Below the pieces are notes generated by a model. That model was not told where the DNA came from and ran no database searches. It worked only from the letters and a program-made list of their open reading frames with translations. DNA of 64,000 nt, from positions 248,001 to 312,000 of the forward strand of contig NZ_ATWH01000002.1 of the NCBI RefSeq assembly GCF_000421145.1, written 5' to 3'. Positions 35,775-44,239 of this stretch are shown in pieces. Position numbers and translations under genes: made by a program. Origin of the DNA: Glaciibacter superstes DSM 21135. GTDB taxonomy: Bacteria; Actinomycetota; Actinomycetes; Actinomycetales; Microbacteriaceae. How positions within the stretch are numbered: position 1 is the stretch's first letter; every line of letters begins with the position of its first letter.

Positions 35775-36697
35775 ACACAGCGAAAAGAGGCCGGCTCGCG
35801 CTCATCGGCGCGGTCGCGGTCGGGGCCGTCGTAGCCCTGTCAGGGTGCGCATCCGGTGACCCGCTGGATGGCGGTGATGCCGGGTCCGGTGACTCGGAGA
35901 CTCTCATCGTCGGGTCGCAGGACTACTACTCGAACGAGATCATTGCCGAGATCTACGCGCAGGCTCTGGAGGAGAACGGCTTCACGGTCGACCGACAGTT
36001 CCGCATCGGCCAGCGTGAGGTGTACCTGCCGGACATTGAGGCGGGAAAGATCGACGTGTTCCCCGAATACACCGGTAGTCTCCTGCAGGCCCTGGACGAG
36101 GATGCTGCTGGCGGAACCAGCGACGAGGTCCACACCGCTCTCGGTGAAGCGCTGCCGGAAGGCCTCCGGGTGCTCGACGCCGCAGAGGCGTCAGACCAGA
36201 ACTCCTGGACAGTGACGCAGGACTTCGCAGACCAGTACGAGCTGACCGACCTGGCTTCGCTGGAGAACGTCACGGAACCGATGACGGTCGGCGGCAACTC
36301 CGAGCTGGAAACCCGCCCATACGGCCCGATAGCCCTCAAGGAGAAGTACGGCATCGAGATCGCCGGATTTGTCCCTGTTGAGGACAGCGGAGGACCGCTC
36401 ACCGTGAAGGCCCTGGTTGACGGCGACATCCAGCTGGCCAACATCTACACGGCCGACCCGAACATCAAGTCGAACAGCCTGATCGCTCTCGACGACCCTG
36501 ACGGCCTGTTCTTCCCGGACAACGTTGTGCCTGTCGTGTCTGAGAAGGTCGACGACAAGGCCGCCGATGTGCTGAACACAGTCAGTGCGGCACTCACGAC
36601 CGACGTGCTGGTCGATCTGAACTCTGAGAGCGTCAACGACAAGAAGTCCGCAGACAAGATCGCAGCGGCCTGGTTGAAGGAAGCTGCGATCTTCTAG
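35771..36697 (+). CDS. Osmoprotectant ABC importer, substrate-binding lipoprotein
   Basis: A 308-residue exported lipoprotein: basic n-region (MNTAKRGRLALIGAV), hydrophobic stretch and the lipobox LSGC with the Cys near residue 26. The mature part has the OpuAC/ProX fold: TLIVGSQDYYSNEIIAEIYA, DVFPEYTGSLLQAL, and GGPLTVKALVDGDIQLANIY. It would capture a quaternary amine outside the membrane and hand it to the permeases. The exact ligand (betaine, choline, carnitine or proline betaine) cannot be decided here. LspA at 21584 would process it. Confidence 0.93.
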   Translation: MNTAKRGRLALIGAVAVGAVVALSGCASGDPLDGGDAGSGDSETLIVGSQDYYSNEIIAEIYAQALEENGFTVDRQFRIGQREVYLPDIEAGKIDVFPEYTGSLLQALDEDAAGGTSDEVHTALGEALPEGLRVLDAAEASDQNSWTVTQDFADQYELTDLASLENVTEPMTVGGNSELETRPYGPIALKEKYGIEIAGFVPVEDSGGPLTVKALVDGDIQLANIYTADPNIKSNSLIALDDPDGLFFPDNVVPVVSEKVDDKAADVLNTVSAALTTDVLVDLNSESVNDKKSADKIAAAWLKEAAIF

Positions 36698-36713
36698 AAA
36701 TCCCCTGTGGCAT

Positions 36714-36792
36714 CCGTTCGACGGAGGTTTTGCCGGAATCGGCCCTTTTGCTCGCAAATCGGGACTGATTCGCACATATCTCCGTCGAACGG
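36714..36792. terminator. Long inverted repeat at the convergent end of the osmoprotectant operon
   Basis: CCGTTCGACGGAG (36714-36726) and CTCCGTCGAACGG (36780-36792) are perfect 13-base arms. Inside them GAATCGGCCC and GGGACTGATTC can form a second, imperfect stem, so the whole region may fold into one nested hairpin. It lies between converging genes, which fits a bidirectional terminator, although no T-run follows the outer stem. Confidence 0.55.
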
Positions 36793-36805
36793 TTTGGGGC
36801 AGGCG

Positions 36806-37819
36806 TCAGACGATGAGAAGCAGCGCGGTCGGCACGGCGAGCAACGCAACGGCGCTTCCGAGGATGCCGGCCCGCAGGGCCGCCGGCAACGGCGACGAAT
36901 GCCCCGCCAGGCGTCGCACGCGTGGTGTCACCAGATCGAACGGTTGGCCGTTGTCGTCCGGTGCCAACCGTTCGCCGGGTGCCGGGAGTCGTTCTTCGCC
37001 GGAAGTGCCCACCAGTGCGATCGCCCTGGCCAGGGTACGGTCGTCGACGACCCGCCTGGCCTGGTCGTCCGCGAGCATTTCCACGAGCAGGGCGACGGCG
37101 TTCTCTGCCCGATTGGCGATCGGAAACCACGGCAGCGCACTGTGCCACGACTTGAAGACCAGCAGCACGATGTGATGCTGCTGGCGCAGGTGCGCCCGCT
37201 CGTGTGCGATCACGGCGCGGAGTTCGTCGGCGTCGAGCAGCGCCAGGAGCCCGGCAGAGAGAACCGTGATCGATCGCACCGCCCCCGGCAGGCAGTACGC
37301 CACGGGAGCCGCGTGATCGAGCACCCGTGTGCCGGGACGATCGGGCATCGGCTCACTCAGGAGCTCGACCAGGTGATGGTGCCGTCGCCGCTGCCGCTCG
37401 GCGCGGAAGGTCGTCGCCGCCAGGTTCAGTGTCAGGTGCAGGCCGAGGTACAGGGCGCCGCAGAGTGCTGCAACATGCTCCAGACCCACCCCTGGCGGAA
37501 GCGGCTGGCCGAATGCGTGAGAGACCAGAGAGGTGATGCCGTCTGGCAGTGTGTCCCCGAACGGTATGAGTCCCCAGGTCAGGAGGGAGCCGAGCATGGA
37601 CAGCCCACCGGCCAGGGCGATGGACTGCCAGAGCACCAGCGCAATGCCGGGCGCGCGCCAGGTCCACCGCGCCCGCGACAGCAGGATCGGCACCGGCCAG
37701 GCCAGGGTGACGGCCAGGGCGGCGAGGATGACGGCGGCGGAGAGCACCCGGGTCAGCGTCGGATCGGCGGGACCGTCAGTCGCCGGTCCGTGAACCGGGA
37801 ACGACCGGTGCGGCGCCAA
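36806..37819 (-). CDS. M56-family membrane metallopeptidase (BlaR1-like protease without sensor domain)
   Basis: A 337-residue polytopic protein with helices near the N-terminus (SAAVILAALAVTLAWPVPIL), the middle and the C-terminus (SAVALLAVPTALLLIV), and the zinc motif HERAHLRQQHH in VIAHERAHLRQQ. M56 proteases relay an outside signal by causing cleavage of a BlaI/MecI repressor. The penicillin-sensing domain of BlaR1 is absent, so the signal is not obviously a beta-lactam. The reading starts 44 bases inside blaI; a later GTG near residue 27 is an alternative. The gene partners the repressor before it, both read away from cydABDC. Confidence 0.87.
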   Translation of the reverse strand: MAPHRSFPVHGPATDGPADPTLTRVLSAAVILAALAVTLAWPVPILLSRARWTWRAPGIALVLWQSIALAGGLSMLGSLLTWGLIPFGDTLPDGITSLVSHAFGQPLPPGVGLEHVAALCGALYLGLHLTLNLAATTFRAERQRRRHHHLVELLSEPMPDRPGTRVLDHAAPVAYCLPGAVRSITVLSAGLLALLDADELRAVIAHERAHLRQQHHIVLLVFKSWHSALPWFPIANRAENAVALLVEMLADDQARRVVDDRTLARAIALVGTSGEERLPAPGERLAPDDNGQPFDLVTPRVRRLAGHSSPLPAALRAGILGSAVALLAVPTALLLIV

Positions 37820-38195
37820 GCAGGGCCCGCAGCGTGTCGGCCTCCTGCGGGCTCACATTGCCGATGAAACGGGCGAGTGCTGCTTCCCGGTCGGGCACAG
37901 AGCCGAGCACCTCGTGCATCAGCTCTGCGGTGTGCTCGGCGCGCGAGGTGATGGCCCGGTAGACGTGCGGCCGGGTCTCACGGTCACGCGTCACGAACCC
38001 CTTGTTCTCGAGCCGCGAGAGCACGGTGAGCACGGTCGTCGTGGCCAGTTCTTTGCGGGTGCCCGGTGACTTCCGGATGTCGAGTGCAGACGGATGCCCG
38101 GCGAGACGGTCCCGGAGATCGTTCGCACTCAGCGCGAGCCCGGTGTCCCAGAGGACATCCATCATCGCGCGTTCCAACTCACCAAGGCTTGCCAT
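37776..38195 (-). CDS. BlaI/MecI/CopY family transcriptional repressor
   Basis: A 139-residue winged-helix repressor: LGELERAMMDVLWDTG, ELATTTVLTVLSRLENKGFV (recognition helix) and RPHVYRAITSRAEHTAELM are typical. Repressors of this family bind TACA-N-TGTA-like dyads and are inactivated by proteolysis through an M56 partner, which overlaps this gene. Two matching dyads lie upstream, between this gene and cydA. In mycobacteria a BlaI homologue with an M56 neighbour controls genes that include respiratory functions; a similar role here is inference. Confidence 0.92.
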   Translation of the reverse strand: MASLGELERAMMDVLWDTGLALSANDLRDRLAGHPSALDIRKSPGTRKELATTTVLTVLSRLENKGFVTRDRETRPHVYRAITSRAEHTAELMHEVLGSVPDREAALARFIGNVSPQEADTLRALLGAAPVVPGSRTGD

Positions 38196-38227
38196 GTCCC
38201 CGAGTTTAGTGCCAATTCGAATTGCGC

Positions 38228-38268
38228 TCTACACCATGTAGAAGAGTAGAGTTCTACGAGACGTAGAA
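38228..38268. promoter_or_regulatory. Two BlaI-type operator dyads in the blaI-cydA gap
   Basis: TCTACACCATGTAGA (38228-38242) has perfect 6-base arms, and TTCTACGAGACGTAGAA (38252-38268) has perfect 7-base arms, each with a 3-base centre. Dyad centres are 25 bases apart, close to two and a half helical turns. The arms resemble the CTACA/TGTAG core bound by BlaI/MecI repressors. They lie 20 bases before cydA and 33 bases before the divergent blaI, so one repressor could control both. Confidence 0.75.
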
Positions 38269-38287
38269 AAGTTTGATCGGAGATGAC

Positions 38288-39700
38288 ATGAACGAATGGC
38301 TCGATCCACTGCTGCTCTCTCGTTGGCAGTTCGGATTGACGACCATCTACCATTTTCTCTTCGTTCCATTGACGATCGGGATGGCGCTCACGGTCGCGAT
38401 CTTCCAGACCGCGTGGGTACGAACTGGGCAGGTGAAGTACCTGCAGCTCACCCACTTCTTCGGCAAGATCTTCCTGATCAACTTCGCGATGGGCGTGGTC
38501 ACCGGAATCGTGCAGGAGTTCCAGTTCGGCATGAACTGGTCTGACTACTCGCGTTTCGTGGGCGACGTTTTTGGTGCACCGCTCGCCTTCGAGGGCATTG
38601 TGGCCTTTTTCCTCGAGGCAACCTTCATCGGACTGTGGATCTTCGGCTGGGACAAGCTACCCCGGTATCTCCATCTCGCCACCATCTGGCTCGTCGCGAT
38701 CGGCAGCGCGGCATCCGCCTATTTCATCATTGCTGCGAACGCCTTCATGCAAAATCCCGTCGCGTTCCGGATCAACGAGGCGAAGGGCCGGGCAGAGCTG
38801 ACGGATATCGGCGAACTGCTGTCGAACCCGATCGCCGTTGCCGCCTTCCCGCATACGCTGTTCGCCTGCTTCATGGTCTCGTCCGGGCTGATCATCTCCG
38901 TTACCGCCTGGCATCTGGCACGTAACCAACACCTGGAAACGATGCGACCCGCGCTGAAGTTCGGACTCTGGATGATGGTGATCGCCGGCATCGGCACCAC
39001 CCTGATGGGTGACCAGCTCAGCCTCGCCATGGTGGATGCGCAACCGATGAAGATGGCCGCGGCCGAGGCGCTGTACCAAACAGCCACCGGCGCGAATGCG
39101 TCGTTCTCGATCTTCACACTCGGCACCCCGGACGGCGTGCACGAACTGTTCTCCATACGGGTGCCGTACCTGTTGTCGTTCCTGTCCACACACACGTTCG
39201 ACGGCACCGTCGAGGGCATCAACAACCTGCAGGCGCAGTACGTGCAGTTGTACGGGCCGGGTGACTACACGCCCATCATCTGGATCACTTACTGGTCGTT
39301 CCGCTGGATGATCGGGCTCGGCCTGCTGCACATCTTCGTTGCCGTCATCGGCCTGTGGGTGACCCGTGGCGGTCGGCACCCGCGAAACCGCTGGGTCTGG
39401 AAGGCCGCGATCTGGTCGTTCCCACTCTCGCTGGGCGCGATGATCGTCGGCTGGGTGTTCACCGAGATGGGCAGGCAACCGTGGCTGGTGTTCGGCCTCC
39501 TGAAGACCGAAGACGGGGTCTCGCCTGGGGTCAGTGGGCTCGAAGTGCTGATCTCCCTCTGCGCGTTCACCCTCACCTACGGCGCCCTGGCCGTCGTCGA
39601 GTTCCGGCTCATTCTGAAAGCGGTGCGAACGGGGCCGGATGACGCACCAGCGCAGCATCCGGAAACCGGCGAACCCGTTCACCGCGTCACCGTCTACTGA
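38288..39700 (+). CDS. cydA: Cytochrome bd ubiquinol/menaquinol oxidase subunit I
   Basis: Haem-bearing subunit of the high-affinity, cyanide-tolerant terminal oxidase. ATG 38288 follows CGGAG and gives 470 residues. WQFGLTTIYHFLFVPLTIGM carries the first haem His, later helices hold the quinol Q-loop, and the GRQPW motif is in EMGRQPWLVFGLLKT. The Q-loop is of the short type usual in Actinobacteria and Firmicutes. It heads the cydABDC operon, next to two BlaI-like dyads. Confidence 0.96.
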   Translation: MNEWLDPLLLSRWQFGLTTIYHFLFVPLTIGMALTVAIFQTAWVRTGQVKYLQLTHFFGKIFLINFAMGVVTGIVQEFQFGMNWSDYSRFVGDVFGAPLAFEGIVAFFLEATFIGLWIFGWDKLPRYLHLATIWLVAIGSAASAYFIIAANAFMQNPVAFRINEAKGRAELTDIGELLSNPIAVAAFPHTLFACFMVSSGLIISVTAWHLARNQHLETMRPALKFGLWMMVIAGIGTTLMGDQLSLAMVDAQPMKMAAAEALYQTATGANASFSIFTLGTPDGVHELFSIRVPYLLSFLSTHTFDGTVEGINNLQAQYVQLYGPGDYTPIIWITYWSFRWMIGLGLLHIFVAVIGLWVTRGGRHPRNRWVWKAAIWSFPLSLGAMIVGWVFTEMGRQPWLVFGLLKTEDGVSPGVSGLEVLISLCAFTLTYGALAVVEFRLILKAVRTGPDDAPAQHPETGEPVHRVTVY

Positions 39701-39721
39701 ACGCGCGTCTACTAGGAGGCA

Positions 39722-40759
39722 ATGATGGATCTCAACGTCCTGTGGTTCTGGATCATCGCGGCCATGTTCATCGGGTACTTCGTGCTGGATGGCTTCGACT
39801 TCGGCGTCGGAATGAGCCTGCCGTTCCTCGGCAGGGACGACACAGACCGCCGGGTGCTGATCAACACGATCGGCCCGATCTGGGACCTCAACGAGACCTG
39901 GGTGATCGTGGCGGGCGCCAGTCTGTTCGCAGCGTTCCCAGAGTGGTACGCGACCTTGTTCAGCGGTTTCTATCTCGCGTTGCTCCTCATCCTGCTCGCG
40001 CTGATCGCTCGAGGAGTCTCGTTCGAGTACAGGCACCAGCGCTCACATCCGCGCTGGAAGAACTGGTTCGACGGAATGATCGTCGTTGGCTCTGCGGTAC
40101 CGGCGTTGCTCTGGGGCGTCGCTTTCGCCAATGTCGTGCAGGGTGTCCCGTTGGATGCCGGGCACAATTACACGGGCACCCTGTTCGACCTGCTGAACCC
40201 TTACGCACTACTCGGCGGGTTCACAACTCTGTTGCTGTTCTTCACCCATGGCGTGGTGTTCGTCTCGCTGAAGACCGAGGGTGACATCCGTCAGCGAGCG
40301 CGTCGTCTGGCGGTGCGATCCGGCATCCTGACGATCGTCGTTGCCGCCGCCTTCCTGGCCTGGACGGTGCTGGCATACGGCACCACGGCATCCGCTGTTC
40401 TGGCCAGTGCGGCCGCTCTCACGCTGATCGTCTCGTTCGTCGCCAACCTGCGTGGCGCAGAGGGTTGGGCGTTCGCACTGATGGCGGCGACGATCGCGCT
40501 GGCCGTGCTAACGCTGTTTGCATCGCTGTTCCCCGACGTCATGCCGGCCAGCAACGACCCGGCGAACAGCCTGACCATCGAGAACGCCTCGTCGACGCCG
40601 TACACACTGCAAGTGATGAGCTGGACGGCACTGATTGCGATGCCGGTGATCCTGCTCTATCAGGGCTGGTCGTACTGGGTGTTCCGTAAGCGCATCGGCC
40701 GGGCGCACATCGAGGGTGCGCAGGGGCCGGAAAGGGTCGACGAGCATGCGACCACTTGA
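39722..40759 (+). CDS. cydB: Cytochrome bd oxidase subunit II
   Basis: A 345-residue membrane subunit with eight to nine helices. MMDLNVLWFWIIAAMFIGYF opens it, followed by the hallmark VLDGFDFGVGMSLPFL and NTIGPIWDLNETWVIVAGAS. It pairs with CydA to form the oxidase. The start lies 21 bases after cydA, with AGGAGGCA just upstream, and the end overlaps cydD by 14 bases. Length is normal. Confidence 0.96.
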   Translation: MMDLNVLWFWIIAAMFIGYFVLDGFDFGVGMSLPFLGRDDTDRRVLINTIGPIWDLNETWVIVAGASLFAAFPEWYATLFSGFYLALLLILLALIARGVSFEYRHQRSHPRWKNWFDGMIVVGSAVPALLWGVAFANVVQGVPLDAGHNYTGTLFDLLNPYALLGGFTTLLLFFTHGVVFVSLKTEGDIRQRARRLAVRSGILTIVVAAAFLAWTVLAYGTTASAVLASAAALTLIVSFVANLRGAEGWAFALMAATIALAVLTLFASLFPDVMPASNDPANSLTIENASSTPYTLQVMSWTALIAMPVILLYQGWSYWVFRKRIGRAHIEGAQGPERVDEHATT

Positions 40760-42416
40760 CCCGAGGCTGTTGCGCTATGCGTCTGCTGCACGCCGGTTTC
40801 TGGTCGCCGGATCGCTGATCAGCCTGCTGCAGGCGGTGGTGACCGTCGCGTTCGCGTGGTTTCTCAGCCAGTCGATCGCTGGGGCCATCGATGGGCGGCC
40901 TCTCCCACAGATCGCCGCGATGATCGCCTGGCTGGCTCTGGTCACGATCCTTCGTGCGGGGCTGGTCTGGTCGCAGGAGGTCGTCGCCACGCGCGGTGCG
41001 GCAGCGGTCAAGAGCCAGTTGCGCGGCCAGGTGATGCGCGCCGTCGCAGAGCGAGGGCCAGACTGGCTGGCAACACGGAAGGATGCGGCGGTTGCCACCG
41101 TCGTCACCACCGGCCTCGACGCACTGGACAACTACTTCGCCCGCTACATTCCGCAGCTGCTGCTCACGGTGATCGCCACGCCCGTCCTCGTTGCGGTCAT
41201 GCTCTGGCACGACCTGCCGAGCGGGATCACCGTCATCGTGGCACTTCCCCTGATCCCGGTATTCATGGTGCTGATCGGCTGGGCGACCCAAGCCGTGCAG
41301 CGGCGACAGTGGGAATCGATGCAGCGGCTCGGGGCCGGGTTCCTCGATCTTGTCGGGGGTCTCGGCACGCTGAAGATCTTTGGGAGGGAGCACCGCCAGT
41401 CGACCCGCATGCGCGCCGTGACGGAAGACTATCGCCAGCGCACGATGGCCGTGCTCCGGGTGTCGTTCCTCAGCGGGTTCGTGCTCGAATTGGCGGCCAG
41501 CCTCTCCGTTGCGCTGGTCGCCGTGTCGATCGGTCTCCGGTTGGTCGACGGTCAACTGCTTCTCGCCACGGGCCTGTTCGTGCTGTTGCTTGCTCCGGAA
41601 GCGTTCCTCCCGATCCGCAACGTCGGTACCCAGTTCCACGCCGCGGCAGACGGTGTCGCTGCGGCGGAAGAGGTGTTTGAGATCCTCGATGCGCCTGTCA
41701 CTCCGGATGCATTGGAAGCGCCGAGCGCCGCGGATGCTCGGGCGGTGCGCGGACTCCGCGGTGCCCTGCAGCTGGAGAACGTGTCGGTTCAGCGGGGCAC
41801 GGATCTTGTGCTCGACGGGTTCGATGCGGTGTTCCGCCCGGGAGAACTCAGCGTCCTCTCCGGGCCGAGCGGCGTTGGAAAGTCCAGCCTGGTCGCGGCC
41901 CTGCAGGGGTTCTTGCCGTTCGATGGACGTCTGAGCCTTGGCGGTGAGCCTGTCAGCGCCGCGGATCGGCGGGAATGGCTGGCGTGGGCGGGGCAGCAGC
42001 CGGGACTGTTCGGCGGAACGGTCGCAGACAACGTGGTGCTCGGCGAGCGCAGCGTCGACTCCGCGGTGCTGGCGCGAGCGCTCGACTGGGCAGGAGCAGC
42101 GTCGCTCGACCCCGAGATTCGACTCGATGTCAACGGATCGGGGCTATCGGGGGGCCAGGCACAGCGTGTGGCTGCGGCGAGGGCGATCTACCGGAGCCAG
42201 GTTCGCGACTGTGGAGTCGTCGTCTTCGACGAGCCGAGTTCTGCCCTCGACGAGCACTCCGAACTCGCGCTCATCGACGGCTTGCAGCGTCTCGCAGACC
42301 AGGGTCGCGTTGTGATCGTGGTCAGCCATCGGCCGGCAATGCTGGTGCGAGCCGACCACGTGGTCAGGCTGGGTCGGATACTGCGTTCGGAGGAGGACAA
42401 CCGTGTCGTCGCCTGA
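40746..42416 (+). CDS. cydD: Thiol reductant ABC exporter subunit CydD
   Basis: Half of the CydDC exporter, which moves glutathione or cysteine outward and is needed to assemble cytochrome bd. From ATG 40746 (556 residues) it has six transmembrane helices (1-300) and an ATPase with Walker A GPSGVGKSSLVAAL, signature GSGLSGGQAQRVAAARAI and Walker B VVFDEPSSALDE. The ORF opens upstream at 40716 but that part lies in cydB. It overlaps cydB before it and cydC after it by 14 bases each. Confidence 0.94.
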   Translation: MRPLDPRLLRYASAARRFLVAGSLISLLQAVVTVAFAWFLSQSIAGAIDGRPLPQIAAMIAWLALVTILRAGLVWSQEVVATRGAAAVKSQLRGQVMRAVAERGPDWLATRKDAAVATVVTTGLDALDNYFARYIPQLLLTVIATPVLVAVMLWHDLPSGITVIVALPLIPVFMVLIGWATQAVQRRQWESMQRLGAGFLDLVGGLGTLKIFGREHRQSTRMRAVTEDYRQRTMAVLRVSFLSGFVLELAASLSVALVAVSIGLRLVDGQLLLATGLFVLLLAPEAFLPIRNVGTQFHAAADGVAAAEEVFEILDAPVTPDALEAPSAADARAVRGLRGALQLENVSVQRGTDLVLDGFDAVFRPGELSVLSGPSGVGKSSLVAALQGFLPFDGRLSLGGEPVSAADRREWLAWAGQQPGLFGGTVADNVVLGERSVDSAVLARALDWAGAASLDPEIRLDVNGSGLSGGQAQRVAAARAIYRSQVRDCGVVVFDEPSSALDEHSELALIDGLQRLADQGRVVIVVSHRPAMLVRADHVVRLGRILRSEEDNRVVA

Positions 42417-44112
42417 TGTTGCTTCCGTATTGCGGCTTGCTCTGCCGAGCGCGCGCCGTTTTCTGCCCGGGCTTGTGGCCGGTGTCGCCAGTGCCGCGTG
42501 CGCGGTCGCCCTTCTGGCGGCATCCGCCTGGCTCATCACGCGGGCCGCAGAGCAGCCGCCGATCCTGTTCCTCTCCATGGCGGTCGTCGGTGTGCGGGCT
42601 TTTGCGCTTGGACGGTCCGCGCTTCGCTACCTGGAACGGCTGAGCAGCCACGACGCTGCCTTCCGGCAACTTGCCGAGCTGCGGGTCGGCGTGCTGAGCC
42701 GGCTCATTCCGCTGGCCCCTGCCGGCTTGGGGTCGATCGGGCGCGGGGACCTGCTGACGCGGCTGGTGAAGGATGTCGACGATCTACAAGACCTTCCACT
42801 TCGGGTGGTGCAACCGTTGGTGAGCTCAGGCATCCTCGTGATGGGCAGCGTCGTGGGAGTGTGGTTGATATTCCCTGCGGCAGGCGCGACGTTGGCCGTC
42901 TGCCTGCTCGCCGCCGGCGCGGTTGGCATGGTGTCGGCGGCCGCGATCTCCGCGCGCTCCGAGCGTGAGCTCGCGCCCCTGCGCGGTGCGCTCACGAACG
43001 AGGTGCTCGAGATCACAGAGAACCTTGGTGTGCTGGTGGCATTCGGAGCTCTCGACGACCGTCTGGCCACGCTGGATGAAATCGATGGCCGGCTGCGGCG
43101 TGCGACGATTCGGCGATCACTGGGATTCGGTGTGCAGGCAGGAGTAACGTCTCTGTTCGCGGGAGCGGCGACGGTTGCGGCACTGGCTTTCGGCACGCCG
43201 GCGCTGGGCACGCCGGGTGGACTCCACGGGCCGGCATTCGCCGTGATCGTGCTCATTCCTCTGGCTGTCTTCGAGGTCTTCGGCATGGTCGCTCCTGCGT
43301 TGGGGGCCTGGCGGATGGTGTGCTCCAGTGCCGAGCGGGTTGCCACCGCCGTACCGACGGACATCCCGGCAGAGATTCCGATCGAGCGCCATGATGATCG
43401 AGTGCGTGCGGATGCGGATGCGGATGCAGCTGCAGATGGGGTTGGAGTTGGGCTGGAACCGGCCCTCGAGCTGAGCGATCTTTCGGTGCGGTGGCCCGGC
43501 GTCTCGCTGCCGGCCGTGGCCGGTGTCTCACTGCGGCTCGCCGCGGGCGACAGGGTTCACCTGGCCGGGCCGAGCGGCGCCGGAAAATCCACCCTCGCGA
43601 ACGCACTGGTGAGGTTCGTTGAGTATTCGGGTTCGTATCGCCTCGGGGGAGTGGAGGCCAGAGAGTTGCCGCAGTCCGAGGTGAGGCGTGTGGTCGGTCT
43701 GTGCGAACAACGCCCATGGCTGTTCGACGACAGCATCCGTCAGAACCTGCTGTTCGCCAGGGACACGGCGACGGATGCCGAGCTTCTCGCGATGCTCGAC
43801 CGGGTGGGGCTCGCAGAGTGGGCGGATGCGCGCGGCGGCCTCGATGCGCGGGTGGGAGAACGCGGGGCACTGGTCTCCGGTGGGCAGGCGCAGCGCATTG
43901 CCCTTGCCCGCGCACTGCTTGCCGAGTTTCCGGTGCTCGTGGTCGACGAGCCGACAGCGAATGTTGACGCGGACAGGGGTGACGCGCTCGTGCGTGACAT
44001 TCTCGCCGCAGCCGGCCCGGAGCGTGCAGTCCTGCTCATCTCGCACACGCCGGTCCCGGAAGAGCTGATCACGAAGCGGTTGACGCTCGCAGCCCCGGCA
44101 CCGGCCCCGTAG
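42403..44112 (+). CDS. cydC: Thiol reductant ABC exporter subunit CydC
   Basis: Second half of the CydDC exporter, 569 residues from GTG 42403. Six helices precede an ATPase with Walker A GPSGAGKSTLANALV, signature ALVSGGQAQRIALARAL and Walker B VLVVDEPTANVDAD. Between the two parts lies an Ala/Asp-rich linker with an ADADADAA run coded by repeated GCGGAT units. It ends the cydABDC operon and is followed by a very strong hairpin. Confidence 0.94.
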   Translation: MSSPDVASVLRLALPSARRFLPGLVAGVASAACAVALLAASAWLITRAAEQPPILFLSMAVVGVRAFALGRSALRYLERLSSHDAAFRQLAELRVGVLSRLIPLAPAGLGSIGRGDLLTRLVKDVDDLQDLPLRVVQPLVSSGILVMGSVVGVWLIFPAAGATLAVCLLAAGAVGMVSAAAISARSERELAPLRGALTNEVLEITENLGVLVAFGALDDRLATLDEIDGRLRRATIRRSLGFGVQAGVTSLFAGAATVAALAFGTPALGTPGGLHGPAFAVIVLIPLAVFEVFGMVAPALGAWRMVCSSAERVATAVPTDIPAEIPIERHDDRVRADADADAAADGVGVGLEPALELSDLSVRWPGVSLPAVAGVSLRLAAGDRVHLAGPSGAGKSTLANALVRFVEYSGSYRLGGVEARELPQSEVRRVVGLCEQRPWLFDDSIRQNLLFARDTATDAELLAMLDRVGLAEWADARGGLDARVGERGALVSGGQAQRIALARALLAEFPVLVVDEPTANVDADRGDALVRDILAAAGPERAVLLISHTPVPEELITKRLTLAAPAPAP

Positions 44113-44131
44113 CCGCCTCTCGTTGACCGGA

Positions 44132-44220
44132 CGCCCACGCCGGCACCCGAAAATGCTCTGGGCACTCACAATTGCGGGTGCCCAGAGCATTTTCGGGTGC
44201 CGGTGCGGCACGCGTGGGCG
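44132..44220. terminator. 26-bp perfect hairpin between cydC and the convergent dedA-like gene
   Basis: The arms at 44140-44165 and 44178-44203 pair perfectly over 26 bases around a 12-base loop. Beyond them CGCCCACG on the left can pair with CGTGGGCG on the right across a 9-base bulge, extending the structure to 44132-44220. It begins 20 bases after cydC and ends 20 bases before the dedA-like stop. This fits a two-way terminator, but the perfect long stem and missing T-run also fit a small palindromic mobile or repeat element. Confidence 0.6.
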
Positions 44221-44239
44221 GCGGGCACCTCGGAGCACG

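Noticed and set aside
43400..43440. GCGGATGCGGAT run in cydC as a regulatory repeat
   Set aside because: It is an in-frame codon repeat for an Ala/Asp linker between the membrane and ATPase parts, so a coding explanation is enough, though it does add copies of the GGATGC word.
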